The notes: generated by a model not told the origin, from the sequence alone. A stretch of DNA of 64,000 nt from Nannocystis pusilla (GCF_026626665.1 NZ_JAPNKE010000002.1:1101204-1165203), one strand, 5' to 3'. Shown: positions 53,473 through 63,678, counted from the first letter of the stretch. A program made the numbers and translations.

Positions 53473-53568
53473 TCCGGCATTCCACGAGGATAGCCAGGCG
53501 CTGCCTCGATTCGGGATTTTCTTGCAGAGGTCGGCGTTCGGCGGCGCGGGCGCCCGGCGCGGGCCGCG

Positions 53569-55703
53569 TCAGCCGGCGTAGCTGAGGAACTTCGGGTCGA
53601 CCGCCGGGCCCTTTTGCAGGATCTCGCTGGCGTGGTCGACGGCCTCGCGCGAGCCGGCGAGGGTGACGACCTCGCCGAGCGCGAGCTTGTGGCGGCTGAT
53701 CGGCTGCGGGACCTCGGTGCCGTCGGGGCGGTGGATGGTGAGGATGGCGACGCCGGTGCGCAGGCGCAGGTTGAGCTGCGAGATGCTGCGACCGAGGCCG
53801 GCGCTGGTCTCGACGATCTGCACCGCGGTCATGCCGGGCAGGCCGGGCAGAATCTCCTCGACGGTGGGCTCGGGCTCGATCACCGCGGGCGAGCCGTGGT
53901 GCGACTCGGCGGCGCGGCGGCTCTGGCGTCCGAGCATCTCGACGACGAGCTCGGCGCCGGCGCGGACGTGACCCTGGAGGTTCTTGATGCTGCGCCAGGC
54001 GTTGACCGCGAGGGCGATGATGATGAGGGCGAACACCGCGAAGGTGGACCCCGGGGGCACGAACGGCTGGGTGATGGCGACCAGCGGCAGGCCGACGGCG
54101 AGGCCGAGCGCGAGCTGGAAGATGACGATGATGAGGTTGCGCGGGGCGGCGCCGAGGTCGGGCCGCGAAGTGCCGTCGCTCGGGCGCTCGGGCATGACGA
54201 TGCGCGCGAGGATGTTGGCGAGGTTGACGCTCTGGCGGATGACGCCGACGAAGAAGATCGCGGCGACGAGCAGGGTGGCGCCGGTGAACGCGGGCTCGAC
54301 CAGCCAGGGCGGCAGGGTGAAGCGGCCCTCGAGCGCCTCGATCACGCGCCCGCGGACGAGGCGCGCGCCGGCGAGGCTGGCGATCAGCAGGACCGCGTCG
54401 ACGCCGAGCAGGATGATGGTGCGACGGATCCGCTGCCAGGTGGAGATCGGGCCGCGGGCGGTCTTGAGCTGCTCGATCCACGCCTCGTAGAAGGTGACGA
54501 AGGTCTGCAGGCGCGCGGGCAGGCGGCGATCGACGGCGTCGGCGATCCGCTCGGAGTTGCGGACCATCCACGGGGTGGTGAGCGAGGTGAGCAGCGAGAC
54601 GGCGACGGCGACCGGATAGATGAAGCTGCCGGTGGCGCCGCGGGCGATGCCGAGGCCGGCGATGATGAACGAGAACTCGCCGATCTGCGCCAGGCTCATG
54701 CCGGAGCGCACGGAGTGCTTGACGCCGTTGCCGGTGAGGAAGGCGCCGAGGGCGACGCCGACGGTCTTGCCGACCAGGACGAGGACGGTCAGCACGACCA
54801 CCGGCAGCCAGTGGGTGACGACGTCCATCGGGTTTATCGAGAGGCCGACGGCGATAAAGAAGATGGCGGCGAAGATGTCGCGCAACGGCTGGACGAGGTG
54901 CTCGACCTTGCCGCCCTCGCCCGACTCCGACACCAGCATGCCGGCGAGGAAGGCTCCGAGCGCGACCGAGTAGCCGGCCTCGGTGGCGAGGGTGGCCATG
55001 GTGAAGCACACCGCGATGCCGGCGATCAGGGTGGTCTCGCTGCGGCTGACGCGGACGACGCCGCGGATGAAGCGCGGCACGACGAGCAGGCCGATGGCCA
55101 GCAGGGCGAGCAGGAAGCCGAGCAGCTTGCCGATCTCGAGCGCGAACTCGCCGGTGGTCAGGCCCTCGCCGGAGGACACGGCGGTGAGCACGGCGAGCAG
55201 GAGGATGGCGATGATGTCCTCGAACACGAGGACGCCGAACACGACCTCGGCGAAGCCGCCCTTCAGCTTCTGCTCCTCGAAGGCCTTGGCGACCAGCATG
55301 GTCGAGGAGATGCCGACGCAGGCGCCGACGAACAGCGACTCGATCGGGCTGAAGCCGAGCACCCGCGCGGCGACGAAGCCGAGCGAGAGCATGAGCCCGA
55401 CCTCGACGACCGCGGTGAAGCCGGCGACGGGGCCGATCCGGGCGATCTTGCGCAGGTTGAACTCGAGGCCGATGGTGAACATCAGCAAGATGACGCCGAG
55501 CTCGGACAGGCTGTGGGTGAGCTCCGTGCTCGCCTCGCCGCCGAGCACGATCCGGGCACGTGCGGGCCGAGCAGGATGCCGGCGAGCAGGTAACCGAGCA
55601 CCGGCGGCTGCTTGAGGCGCTGCGAGATCAGGCTCGTGACGGCGGCGGTGCTGAGGACGATGCTCAGATCGCGGATGTGGTCGGCGAAGCCGGCGGCGCT
55701 CAT
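53569..55703 (-). CDS. CPA2-family cation/H+ antiporter with a TrkA-C domain, with a frame slip
   Basis: About 711 residues. The N-terminal helix region has PPVLGYLLAGILLGPHVPG, and the frame slips at about 55552; one added C joins it to IVLGGEASTELTHSLSELG. Further CPA2 landmarks: LMFTIGLEFNL, VFEDIIAILLLAVL and GMSLAQIGEFSFIIAGLG. After the transporter there are two to three extra helices (about 480-610) and a TrkA-C domain at the end (TVEEILPGLPGMTAVQIVET, ISRHKLALGEVVTLAGSREA). Ligand binding to TrkA-C probably gates cation efflux. It is divergent from the potassium transporter at 55817, 113 bases away, suggesting linked control. Confidence 0.8.
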
Positions 55704-55816
55704 GCGACCGCAAGAATAACCCAGGACGCGGCGGACCCGCGGCGGTCCCGCGCCCGCATCCGGCGCCCCGGTGGCGGTGCGCACGGTCGTGGTATGGTCG
55801 CAGGCCGGTCGCCCCC

Positions 55817-57874
55817 ATGTCGTCGACGCCGGTCCCGCGCCCGACCCGCCGCCTGCAGGCCGCTCGACTCGTCGGTCTCGCGGCCGTCGGGGTGCTCGGC
55901 ATGATCGTGACCGACTCGCCGCTCGGTCACTTCGGGGGCTCGAGTCAGGTGACCTTGCTCGGGACGATCTACGCCGCGGTGCTGGTCGCGCTGTCGGGGC
56001 TGTTCTCCCTTGCAGCGCTGCAAGGTCGGCGATGGGCGTCCTGGGGTTCGCTCATCCTGCTGTCGCTCAACGTCGGCGCGTTCCTGCCGGCGATGATCCA
56101 CGACTTCCCGGTCGCCGGGGCGGTCATGCTGTGGAGCGGCGTCCACGTCGCCAACGAGTTCTTCGTCGCCGACGCGCGCGGCCATCGAGCGCGCCGACAA
56201 GAGCAGAAGGTGACGCCGGACTTCGTGTGGGTCCAGCGCTACGGGGCGGCGGCGCGGCACATCCTCGCGGTGTCGCTGATCGCCAACCTGTCGATCGTCG
56301 GCTTCGAGATCGCAAACTCGCGGGTGGCCGACCTGACGTGCCTGCTGCTCGGGCTCGGGGTGGTGGTGCTGACCGGGCCGTTCATGCTGGCGGTGCTGCG
56401 GCAGAAGCCGCGTCACCTGATCTGGCTGGCGCTGCTGCTGCTGGGGGTGCCGTGGGGCACGTCGGCGCTGAACGCCGGGCTGGTGGCGCTGTCGCTGTAC
56501 CAGATCGTGGTGTTCGCGTTCGTGCTGGCCCGCGGGCCGCTGTTCGACGACCTCGTGCAGAGCTTCCTGCACCGCCCGGCGCTGCTGCTGCTGTCGACGT
56601 TCGGCACGATGGCGGCGACGGGCGCGCTGGTGTTGAGCTTCCCGGCGTCGGCCCGCGGCGAGCCGCTGTCGTTCCTCGACGCGCTGTTCACCGCGACCAG
56701 CGCGGCCTGCATCACCGGCCTGGCGGTGCTCGACACCGCGACCACGTTCTCGCCGTTCGGCCAGGGCGTGATCCTGATCCTGATCCAGCTCGGCGGCCTC
56801 GGGATCATGGTGCTGTCGACGTTCGCGACCATCCTCCTCGGCGGCCGCCTGGCGCTGCGCAGCGAGCAGGCGCTGGAGGAGATCCTCGACATCCAGAGCC
56901 CGGGGGCGGCCTACAAGCTGGCGAGCTTCATCGTCGTGGCGACGCTGGCGCTCGAGGCGCTGGGGGCCGGGATCCTGGCGCTGCGGTTCTCGCAGCACGG
57001 GATGCCGCTGCTCGACGCGACCTGGTTCGGGGTGTTCCACGCGGTCGGGGCGTTCTGCCACGCCGGCTTCTCGCTGTGGCCCGACTCGCTGATCTCGCAG
57101 CAGGAGGACCCGGTGGTGCTCGGCACGATCATGGCGCTGGTGGTGGTCGGCAGCGTCGGCTTCTCGGTGCTGGCGGCGCTGTGGCTGCGCGCGCGCGGGG
57201 TCCACCGCCGGTTCTCGCTGCAGACGCGGGTGGTGCTGTGGATGACGCTGGCGCTGATCGTGCTCGGGACGCTGCTGTACGCGCTGCTCGAGTGGGACGC
57301 GACGCTGGCCGGGATGTCGACGTTCGACAAGTGGATGAACGCGGCCTTCCAGTCGATCACGCTGCGCTCCGGCGGGTTCAACACGGTCGACTTCACCGGC
57401 GTCGAGCAGGCGACGATCGCGGTGATGATGGTGTGGATGTTCATCGGCGCGGCCCCGGGCGGGACCGGCGGCGGGATCAAGGTGACGACCCTGGCGGTGC
57501 TGGCGGCGGCGCTCCCGGCCATGCTCTACAACCAACCGCGCGCGGTGCTGATGCGGCGGGCGATCCCCAACGAGATCGTGTACCGCGCGGCGACCATCGT
57601 CACCGTCGCCGGCCTCATCACCGCGATCTCGGTGGTGATCATGCTGGCGACCCACAACCTGCCGTTCTCCCACGTGGTGTTCGAGGTGGTCAGCGCGGTC
57701 GCGACCGTCGGCCTGTCGCTCGGGATCACCGACGACCTGCACGCGATCGGCAAGTGGGTCCTGATCACGCTGATGTTCATCGGCCGCGTCGGCCCGACGT
57801 CGCTGGCGCTGGCCCTCGGGGCCCAGAAGGCCGGGCGGGTGACGTTCCCCGAGGGGCGCCTGATGGTCGGGTAG
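55817..57874 (+). CDS. KtrB/TrkH-type potassium transporter with an extra N-terminal membrane region
   Basis: A 685-residue protein. The first 250 residues hold about six extra helices not found in ordinary KtrB. The transporter core follows with the four pore loops of the TrkH/KtrB superfamily, each with a selectivity Gly: FTATSAACITGLAVLDTA, VGAFCHAGFSLW, SITLRSGGFNTVDF and VSAVATVGLSLGIT. The motif AAPGGTGGGIKVTT lies in the gating region. It should import K+ with Na+ or proton coupling. No KtrA/TrkA subunit is adjacent. TATGGT (55793-55798) lies 18 bases before the ATG. Confidence 0.8.
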   Translation: MSSTPVPRPTRRLQAARLVGLAAVGVLGMIVTDSPLGHFGGSSQVTLLGTIYAAVLVALSGLFSLAALQGRRWASWGSLILLSLNVGAFLPAMIHDFPVAGAVMLWSGVHVANEFFVADARGHRARRQEQKVTPDFVWVQRYGAAARHILAVSLIANLSIVGFEIANSRVADLTCLLLGLGVVVLTGPFMLAVLRQKPRHLIWLALLLLGVPWGTSALNAGLVALSLYQIVVFAFVLARGPLFDDLVQSFLHRPALLLLSTFGTMAATGALVLSFPASARGEPLSFLDALFTATSAACITGLAVLDTATTFSPFGQGVILILIQLGGLGIMVLSTFATILLGGRLALRSEQALEEILDIQSPGAAYKLASFIVVATLALEALGAGILALRFSQHGMPLLDATWFGVFHAVGAFCHAGFSLWPDSLISQQEDPVVLGTIMALVVVGSVGFSVLAALWLRARGVHRRFSLQTRVVLWMTLALIVLGTLLYALLEWDATLAGMSTFDKWMNAAFQSITLRSGGFNTVDFTGVEQATIAVMMVWMFIGAAPGGTGGGIKVTTLAVLAAALPAMLYNQPRAVLMRRAIPNEIVYRAATIVTVAGLITAISVVIMLATHNLPFSHVVFEVVSAVATVGLSLGITDDLHAIGKWVLITLMFIGRVGPTSLALALGAQKAGRVTFPEGRLMVG

Positions 57875-57877
57875 CAG

Positions 57878-57942
57878 GCTGTCTGATAAGGCATGTTTGA
57901 ACGAGCATGTCGGATGGGACATGTGCGTTCGGACATGCACGA
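57878..57942. repeat. Hairpin cluster after the potassium transporter
   Basis: Units TGTCT-GATA-AGGCA, TGTCG-GATG-GGACA and TGTGC-GTTC-GGACA, starting 4 bases after the transporter stop and running to the stop of the convergent Cys-rich lipoprotein gene. Confidence 0.65.
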
Positions 57943-57953
57943 AGGGCGCAGGA

Positions 57954-58931
57954 TCACGGCGGGAGGGCGCACAGGCCGGGGCCGCCGGGGACGGGCTCGT
58001 CGGCGCCGGGGTGAACGAAGGGGAGGCACTGCTGGCCAGCGCCGGGGCACGCGGGGGGCTGGCCCGGGTCGCAGAACGGGAGGCAGCAGCGCCCGGACTG
58101 CTGCGGGTCGCACTCGGCGGCGAGCTCGGCGTCGACGCAGGCGAGGCCGGGGTCGCAGGCGGCCTCGTCGAGACAGGGATCGAACGCCTGGCCCGCGGCG
58201 CCCGAGAGGTCGGGCGTGCAGGCGAAGTCCTGGTACGAGGTGGGGATGCAGACCTGGCCCATGGGACAGTCCGCGAGCAGCGGATCGCACTTCGGCAGGC
58301 AGAGGGAGAGGTCGCCGTCGTGGCTGACGTGGCAGGCGTCGCCCGCGGGGCACTCGGGCGCCTCCGGCGAGCCGTCGCAGGTGCGCACGCAGGTGCCGAC
58401 GAGGGTGTCGGGGTCGACGAGGAAGCACATCGAGTCGAGGTCGCAGTCGTCGATGCCGCTGGTCGGGCTGCCCTCGACGGTGCACGGCTCGCCGGGGGCT
58501 GCGGGATCGGGGAACAGCGGGGCGCACTTGTGGGCGTCCCACGTGCCGTCGTGATCGGAGTCGTACGCGCTGCACTTGCTGGCGCCGGGGCAGTCCTGGG
58601 ACCAGATGTCGCACTGGTAGCAGCGGGACTGTCGGACGCCATGGGTGCAGGTGCCGCCGTCGGGGGAGACGATGAAGCCGGCGCCGGTGGACGCTGCGTC
58701 GGTGGTCGGGTCGTCGGCGGTGGTAGGGCTGGTCGTCGACGCGGTGGAGGAGGTGCCGGGCTCGCCGCTGGTCGTGACGGGTGCGCCGGTGGTGGTCGCG
58801 GTGGTGGTGCCGTCGTTCGTCGTGCCGTCGGTGGTCGTGGCCGGCTGCGGGCCGCAGGCGAGAAGCAGGGCGAGCGCGAGCGGCGACGAGAGGCCGGCGA
58901 GGATGGAGGGTGCGCGCGTCGAGGTAGCCAT
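57954..58931 (-). CDS. Cys-rich lipoprotein
   Basis: A 325-residue protein. A lipoprotein signal (SSPLALALLLAC) is followed by a Thr-rich linker to about residue 82. The rest has about 24 Cys in short units: CYQCDIWSQDCPGASKCSAY, CTVEGSPTSGIDDCDLDSMC, CVRTCDGSPEAPECPAGDAC, CLPKCDPLLADCPMGQVCIP and CCLPFCDPGQPPACPGAGQQ. These are EB/Dickkopf-type disulfide modules like those at 36487 and common in predicted surface proteins of this group. It probably serves as a binding or structural surface protein. Confidence 0.7.
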   Translation of the reverse strand: MATSTRAPSILAGLSSPLALALLLACGPQPATTTDGTTNDGTTTATTTGAPVTTSGEPGTSSTASTTSPTTADDPTTDAASTGAGFIVSPDGGTCTHGVRQSRCYQCDIWSQDCPGASKCSAYDSDHDGTWDAHKCAPLFPDPAAPGEPCTVEGSPTSGIDDCDLDSMCFLVDPDTLVGTCVRTCDGSPEAPECPAGDACHVSHDGDLSLCLPKCDPLLADCPMGQVCIPTSYQDFACTPDLSGAAGQAFDPCLDEAACDPGLACVDAELAAECDPQQSGRCCLPFCDPGQPPACPGAGQQCLPFVHPGADEPVPGGPGLCALPP

Positions 58932-59139
58932 GTCTCGAGGCTAGCGGATTTGTGGTTTGAATTTGTTGTTTTTAATGAAATGTTCGAATGTCAGAAATCC
59001 TGGGATGCAGGAGGAGGCCGAATAAACAATGTTCGTGAGGCGCCCGAATTCGCGCCGGCGTCGGGGGGAAGGCCGGCGCTCGCGGGGCGGGCGGATGACT
59101 AGCGCTTCGGGGCATGTTCAAAGGGACATGTTCAGAAGT
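58932..59139. other. Spacer with an AT-rich patch and one hairpin unit
   Basis: 58948-59000 is unusually AT-rich (gtttgaatttgttgttttta) in otherwise very GC-rich DNA, upstream of the Cys-rich lipoprotein, and may contain its promoter. A hairpin unit, TGTTC-AAAG-GGACA, lies at 59112-59132, 7 bases from the stop of the next gene. Confidence 0.4.
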
Positions 59140-60957
59140 TCAGCGGACGAGCCACGCGTCGCTGTCGGGGTCGTGGGCGACGATCGTGCCGTCCTCGAGC
59201 TCGACGCCGGCCGGGTCGCCGGGGTGCAAGGTGAGCTCGGCGAAGGTGGTGTACGAGCCGACGCCCTGCGCGCCGGTGGGGACGCGCTGTTGCAGCTTCG
59301 GCCGGCCGGCGACCGGGAAGGTGCCGCGGCTCTGCCACAGGCCGCCGACGAGCGCCTGGACTTGCAAGGCGCTCGGGGCGACGTCGCTGAGGTCCCACCG
59401 GGTGGTGGGCGGGAGGTATTCGACGAGGTAAACGATCTCGCCGGGACGCAGCTGGTCGCTCCAGCCCCAGACGTAGGTCTGCTGGCTGCCGGTGAGGCCC
59501 TGGCCGGTGCGCTCGTCGACGACCTGCATGCCCCACTTGCCGGACGCCTTGCGGTTCTTGGCGAAGCAGCCGTACCAGGCGTCGGCCTTGGCGTCGGTCC
59601 AGGTGGGCGGCTGATAGAGGGCGAACTGCTCGTCGAGGCAGAGGTCGACGGGAGCGTCCATGGCGAAGTAGTTGACGAGCAGGACCTCGTCGCCGTCCAT
59701 GACGGTGCGGCTGTCGCCGAAGCGGTGGATGCAGCCGTCGACCGCGTCGGCGAGGCGAGCGACGTCGGCGATCGGGTCAGCGGTGTAGACCGGATCGTAG
59801 GTCTTGAAGATGGTCGAGGAGAACGAGAAGTAGGTCGACCACGCGAGCTTGCGCGTGGCCGGCTGGCCAGGGCTCGACTCGAGCACCGCGAGGAAGCGGC
59901 TGACGTTGCACAGGTCGTCGCCGAAAGTGCCGACAGGGGCGCCTCCGACGACGACGAGCCGCCGCTGGCCGTCGCCGCCGACCACGGCGCTGTGGGTGCC
60001 GTAGTTGCGCCCGGAGTGGAACCACTTCGGGCTCTGCGGCTCGCTGGCGGCGGCGACGTCGTACTCGAGGTCGTGGACGAGCGCGAGGGTGGCGGCGGAG
60101 ACGGTGTGCTGGCGGCGGTGATAGACGAGGTTGATGTCCTCCCAGCCGTCGCCGTCGAGGTCCTGCAAGGTGCCGCCGACCTCGCGGAACTCGCCGGGGG
60201 CGAGCAGGGTCGGGATGGCCGAAAAGCCAGGTCCGCAGCCCTCCGCGGGCGGGAGGTCCGGTCGGTAGACGCACAGCCGACCCCAGTTGCCCTGCGGGTT
60301 GTCGCCGTCGCCGTACGAGGGGGCGAGGAACGGGTGGCGCAGGCCCTGCGGATCGCGGAGGTCGTCGGTCCAGGCGTTGTCCTGGGCGGCAGGGGCGTCG
60401 GCACGGGCGCTGACGGCGGCGGTGGGGAGGGTGACGACGGCCAGCGAAGGCGGGCCCTGGTCGCCGTCGAAGCGACAGTGACGCGCGGTGACCTCGCTGA
60501 GGCCGTCACCGTCGTGATCGCCGATCAAGGTGATCCGCGGGGCGCCGAAGAAGTTGCCGTCGCACTGATCGGGGAGCGGGCTGAGGCTGACCTCGAGGAC
60601 AGGGACGAGGTCGCTCTCGACGCGCAGGCAGGTGAGGTCGGCGGATTGCGAGCATGTCCCGAGAGACAGGTCGGTGTCGGGCTGGCCGTCGCCGTCGAGG
60701 TCGTACTGGCGGAGCGAGTCGGGCGGCTCGTCGGTGGTGGAGGTGCTCGAGGTGGTGGAGGTGCTCGAGCCGGTGGTGGTCGGATCGCCGGTGGTGTCGA
60801 AGGTGGTGGAGAAGGTCGTCGAGAAGGTGGTGCTGGTGCTCGTACTGGTGCTGGTGCTCGTGTCGAAGCTGGTGCCGATGTCGAGGGTGGCGGTGTCGGG
60901 GAAGCCGTCGGCGCAGGCGAGGACGAGGGCGAAGGGGACGGCGAAGGCGAGGCGCAC
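59140..60957 (-). CDS. Large surface lipoprotein with VCBS-like motifs
   Basis: A 605-residue protein. A lipoprotein signal (FAVPFALVLAC) is followed by a Ser/Thr-rich linker (to about residue 78) with a TSTSTSTST microsatellite. The body has QYDLDGDGQPDTDLSLG, LIGDHDGDGLSEVTARHC and LQDLDGDGWEDINLVYHRRQ, which are FG-GAP/VCBS-type calcium loops of a beta-propeller. Later regions (residues 330-600) include SGRNYGTHSAVVGGDGQRRL, VYTADPIADVARLADAVDGC and YVWGWSDQLRPGEIVYLVEY, with no family that I can name. Hairpin units at 60215-60231 and 60653-60670 lie in frame. A binding role on the surface is likely. Confidence 0.7.
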   Translation of the reverse strand: MRLAFAVPFALVLACADGFPDTATLDIGTSFDTSTSTSTSTSTTFSTTFSTTFDTTGDPTTTGSSTSTTSSTSTTDEPPDSLRQYDLDGDGQPDTDLSLGTCSQSADLTCLRVESDLVPVLEVSLSPLPDQCDGNFFGAPRITLIGDHDGDGLSEVTARHCRFDGDQGPPSLAVVTLPTAAVSARADAPAAQDNAWTDDLRDPQGLRHPFLAPSYGDGDNPQGNWGRLCVYRPDLPPAEGCGPGFSAIPTLLAPGEFREVGGTLQDLDGDGWEDINLVYHRRQHTVSAATLALVHDLEYDVAAASEPQSPKWFHSGRNYGTHSAVVGGDGQRRLVVVGGAPVGTFGDDLCNVSRFLAVLESSPGQPATRKLAWSTYFSFSSTIFKTYDPVYTADPIADVARLADAVDGCIHRFGDSRTVMDGDEVLLVNYFAMDAPVDLCLDEQFALYQPPTWTDAKADAWYGCFAKNRKASGKWGMQVVDERTGQGLTGSQQTYVWGWSDQLRPGEIVYLVEYLPPTTRWDLSDVAPSALQVQALVGGLWQSRGTFPVAGRPKLQQRVPTGAQGVGSYTTFAELTLHPGDPAGVELEDGTIVAHDPDSDAWLVR

Positions 60958-61064
60958 GCAGGGAAAATAGCGTGATCGGCCGGCCTGCCGACAGGCAGGC
61001 GGACGCTCACCCTCGCGCGTCCTCGTGGAAAAGGTGCGCGAGTCTCGTCCGCGACGTCCGACGC

Positions 61065-61584
61065 TTACGGTGTCGGCTCGGGGGCCGCCGAGCGGAGCGG
61101 CTCAAGGCTGGCGAGGAAGCGTCCGAAGCTGCTGTTGTGGCGGGCGTGTGCTTCGACGTCCTTGCGCTTGCCGAGGCGCTTCACGATCTTGCGGTAGTAC
61201 TTGACTTGCTTCTGGTTGACGTCGATCGAGAACCCCTCCTGCCCCTTGAGGGCTTCGTTCAAGGTGCGGAGGCAGTTGATGGTCTTCTTGCGGTGGTTGT
61301 CGCCGTAGTAGAGCGGAAGCAGCCAGCACTCCGTGGACTCGACGGCGACGGCGAACAGGAGCCGGGCCTGGAACTGTTCGTAGACCGCTGGCCCGATCTC
61401 GCGGACGAGGCGGGCGATGGTCGCCGCCGTCACCGGTGGTACCGGCGGTGGGATCGTCGCTCGTGGTGGCGCCGGTCGAGGTCGCGGCGCCGCTGTCGCT
61501 GTCGCTGCCCGCGGGGAGGTCATCACCGCCGCAGGCGCCGAGCGTCGCGGTTCGCCACGGCCGTCCCTGGCCGCCGGTGTGCAA
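61065..61584 (-). pseudogene. Chimeric or frame-broken gene: Thr-rich lipoprotein leader and DUF4276-like fragment
   Basis: The upstream frame (from ATG 61584) reads like a poor lipoprotein leader and Thr/Asp linker (TLGACGGDDLPAGSDS...TTSDDPTAGTTGDGG). The frame then changes near 61430 to VREIGPAVYEQFQARLLFAV, VESTECWLLPLYYGDNHRKK and INCLRTLNEALKG, up to 61065. The second part resembles the C-terminal half of DUF4276-like proteins, which are normally cytosolic. A lipoprotein leader on such a domain is odd, so this is probably a fusion of remnants or a broken gene. Confidence 0.4.
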
Positions 61585-61669
61585 GCGCCGACCCTCGCCT
61601 TCGGCCTGGAACGGCGCTTGAATTGCGAGTCGCGGAGGATCTTCGCGACCCGGGCACTCGCGCTCCCCC

Positions 61670-61837
61670 TCCTCTTCGACTCACGCCGCTCCGATCGACT
61701 TCACCACCGGCGCCGTCGACCCCGCGGGGCGCCCGATCGCCTACGCCGACCTCGCCGCCGGCCTCCTCGAGCTCGTCGGCGTCGACCCATCCGCGCACAT
61801 CCCCACCGGAGAGCCCCTGCATGCCATCTCGGCCTGA
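61670..61837 (+). pseudogene. Orphan C-terminal fragment resembling DUF1501/DUF1552-type exported proteins
   Basis: The plus-strand frame ending at TGA 61835-61837 reads HAAPIDFTTGAVDPAGRPIA, then DLAAGLLELVGVDPSAHIPT and GEPLHAISA. The pattern VDPxGxPIxYADLAAGLLEL is like the last 45-50 residues of DUF1501-type Tat proteins. No start, signal or body precedes it, so it is a remnant. Confidence 0.4.
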
Positions 61838-61877
61838 CCCTAGCGCGTCCGCAGGCGCGGGCGAGGTCCTGCGCACC

Positions 61878-63413
61878 TCACTCGCCGTCGAGCAGGCCGC
61901 GGAGGTCGGGATCGTCGCGGGCGACGGGACGGATCAGCTGGTCGAGGCGCTCGCGCTTCCACCAGTCCGGGCCGCCGAGCGGGGCGAACCAGTAGCGGTA
62001 GACGTCGACGCGGACGAAGGTGGGCGCGCCGCCAGGGAACTGCGGGGGGTCGGCGAACAGGCTCAAAACGGTCGGCTCGCCGGCGAGGAGGCGATCGAGC
62101 AGGTTGAAGAGCCATGTCTCTCGGGCCAGGGTGCCGTTGCCGGCGACGTCGAGCGCGGCGAACCACATGAGCCAGTCGAGGCGGCGGTGATAGGGGGAGA
62201 TCCAGCACGGCCGGCGATCGACGGGGCCGGGCTTGCACGGCAGATGATAGGGCCGCCAGACGGCCGAATCGTCGGGGACGGCGGCGTCGGTGCCTTCGAT
62301 CTGCAGCTCGAGACGGATCGTGCTGATGCTGCCGAAGGCGCCGTAGGTGTTGACGAGGTGGAGGCGATCGAAGGAGGCGTTCATCTGCTGGCGCCGTCCG
62401 GCCAGGTTGGCGACGACGTCGAGGCTGAGCCAGGCGACGACGAGGGCGTAGCTCGCGGCCGCGATGACGGCGGCGCGGGTGGGACGGGCGGTGCCGTCGC
62501 CGGCGCGCGCGCAGGCGGGCGGGGAGGAGGCGGCCCAGGAAACCGTCGTCGAGGCAGGCGAGCAGCGGGACGAGGGTGAGCCAGTTGAGGAAGGAGAGGT
62601 TGCCGCTGACGATCAGGGTCAGCTGAAAGGCGATCATGCCGAGCGCGGCGATGATCCGCAGCCGACGCGGGCCGAACACGAACCACGGGAGGACGAGCTC
62701 GGCGAGGTGATTGAAGACGACGCCGCCGCGCAGCACCGCCGGCGGCAAGTGATGGAAGTAAAAGCTGACGGGGTTGGGGAGCGGCTGGGTCTCGAAGTGA
62801 CTCTCGAGACAGGTGAGCTCGGTCCAGCACGGGTCGCCGCGCAGCTTGATGAGGCCCGCGCCGAGCATGATGCGGAAGGCGAGCCAGCGCAGCAGGACGA
62901 CGGCGACGTAGGATGGCGGGCGATCGCCGGCGAGCGGCAAGAGGCGCGCGAGCGGGCCGAGGAAGGCGCACAGGAGCGCCGTCTCGAGCAGCTGAATCTC
63001 CCAGCCGAACGCGTACCAGCGGCCGCCGACGTGGACGATCGAGAGGTAGAGGGCCCACAGGACGACGAGGAGAAACGCGTTCTCGCAGCCGAGCAGGAGG
63101 GCGATCGAGAGGACGAGGCCGATGAGGCTGACAGTCCCCAGGGCTGCGTCGGAGGCGCTCCACCAAAGAGGGTCGGCCGGGCCCAGAAGTCGTCGACCGG
63201 CCCCATCGGCGTGATGCCGTGGGCGCCGACGAGGGGCACGAGCTGGGTGACCGCGGTGGCGAACGCGGCGACGAACACGAGGCCGAGGACGCGGAGGACG
63301 ACGAAGCGGGTGAGGACGTAGTTGCCCTCGTGCCGCTCGCCGACGAAGATGCGATGGAGCCGCGACAGGACGCGCTGGCCGGGTGTCTGCAGCTCGCGCG
63401 GGTCGGGCTCCAT
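61878..63413 (-). CDS. Lipase maturation factor (LMF1)-family membrane protein, with two frame slips
   Basis: About 512 residues from ATG 63413. The N-terminal membrane region reads LSRLHRIFVGERHEGNYVLT, then FFVGARPTL-type residues. A base is lost in AAA/TTT near 63164, after which WWSASDAALGTVSLIGLVLS continues with about eight helices, including DRPPSYVAVVLLRWLAFRIM and LIKLRGDPCW, LTCLESHFETQPLPNP. A second slip near 62495-62520 leads to MNASFDRLHLVNTYGAFGSI, VDRRPCWISPYHRRLDWLMW and FAALDVAGNG. These are highly specific LMF features, including NTYGAFGS and SPYHxRLDWLMWFAAL. In animals LMF1 matures lipases in the ER; the bacterial role is unknown. Hairpin units lie at 62113 and 62796. Confidence 0.8.
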
Positions 63414-63678
63414 CGCCGCGGAGGGTAGCGCGGGTGGTGTGGACGGGCGCGGACGCGGCGACGCGCGGCCCGAGCGAGACATGCACGCCGCGGCCTCGTG
63501 CCCGCTCGCTCGCGGCGCGGCGCAGGAGCCGCGGCGTACCGCAGTTCGCCGTCGATCGAGCGGCGGTTATGACATGTCCGAAGGGACATGTCGATGCGCG
63601 TGCCCGGGCGGTTCCGCGCGTGCAGACCGATGGCCAAGCGCTGGCGCTTCGGCGTAGGCTGCGGGCAAGAGGGGACGT
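63414..63678. other. Divergent spacer with one hairpin unit
   Basis: No gene seen. The hairpin unit ACATGTCC-GAAG-GGACATGT (63571-63590) is perfect in both 8-base arms. Confidence 0.5.
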
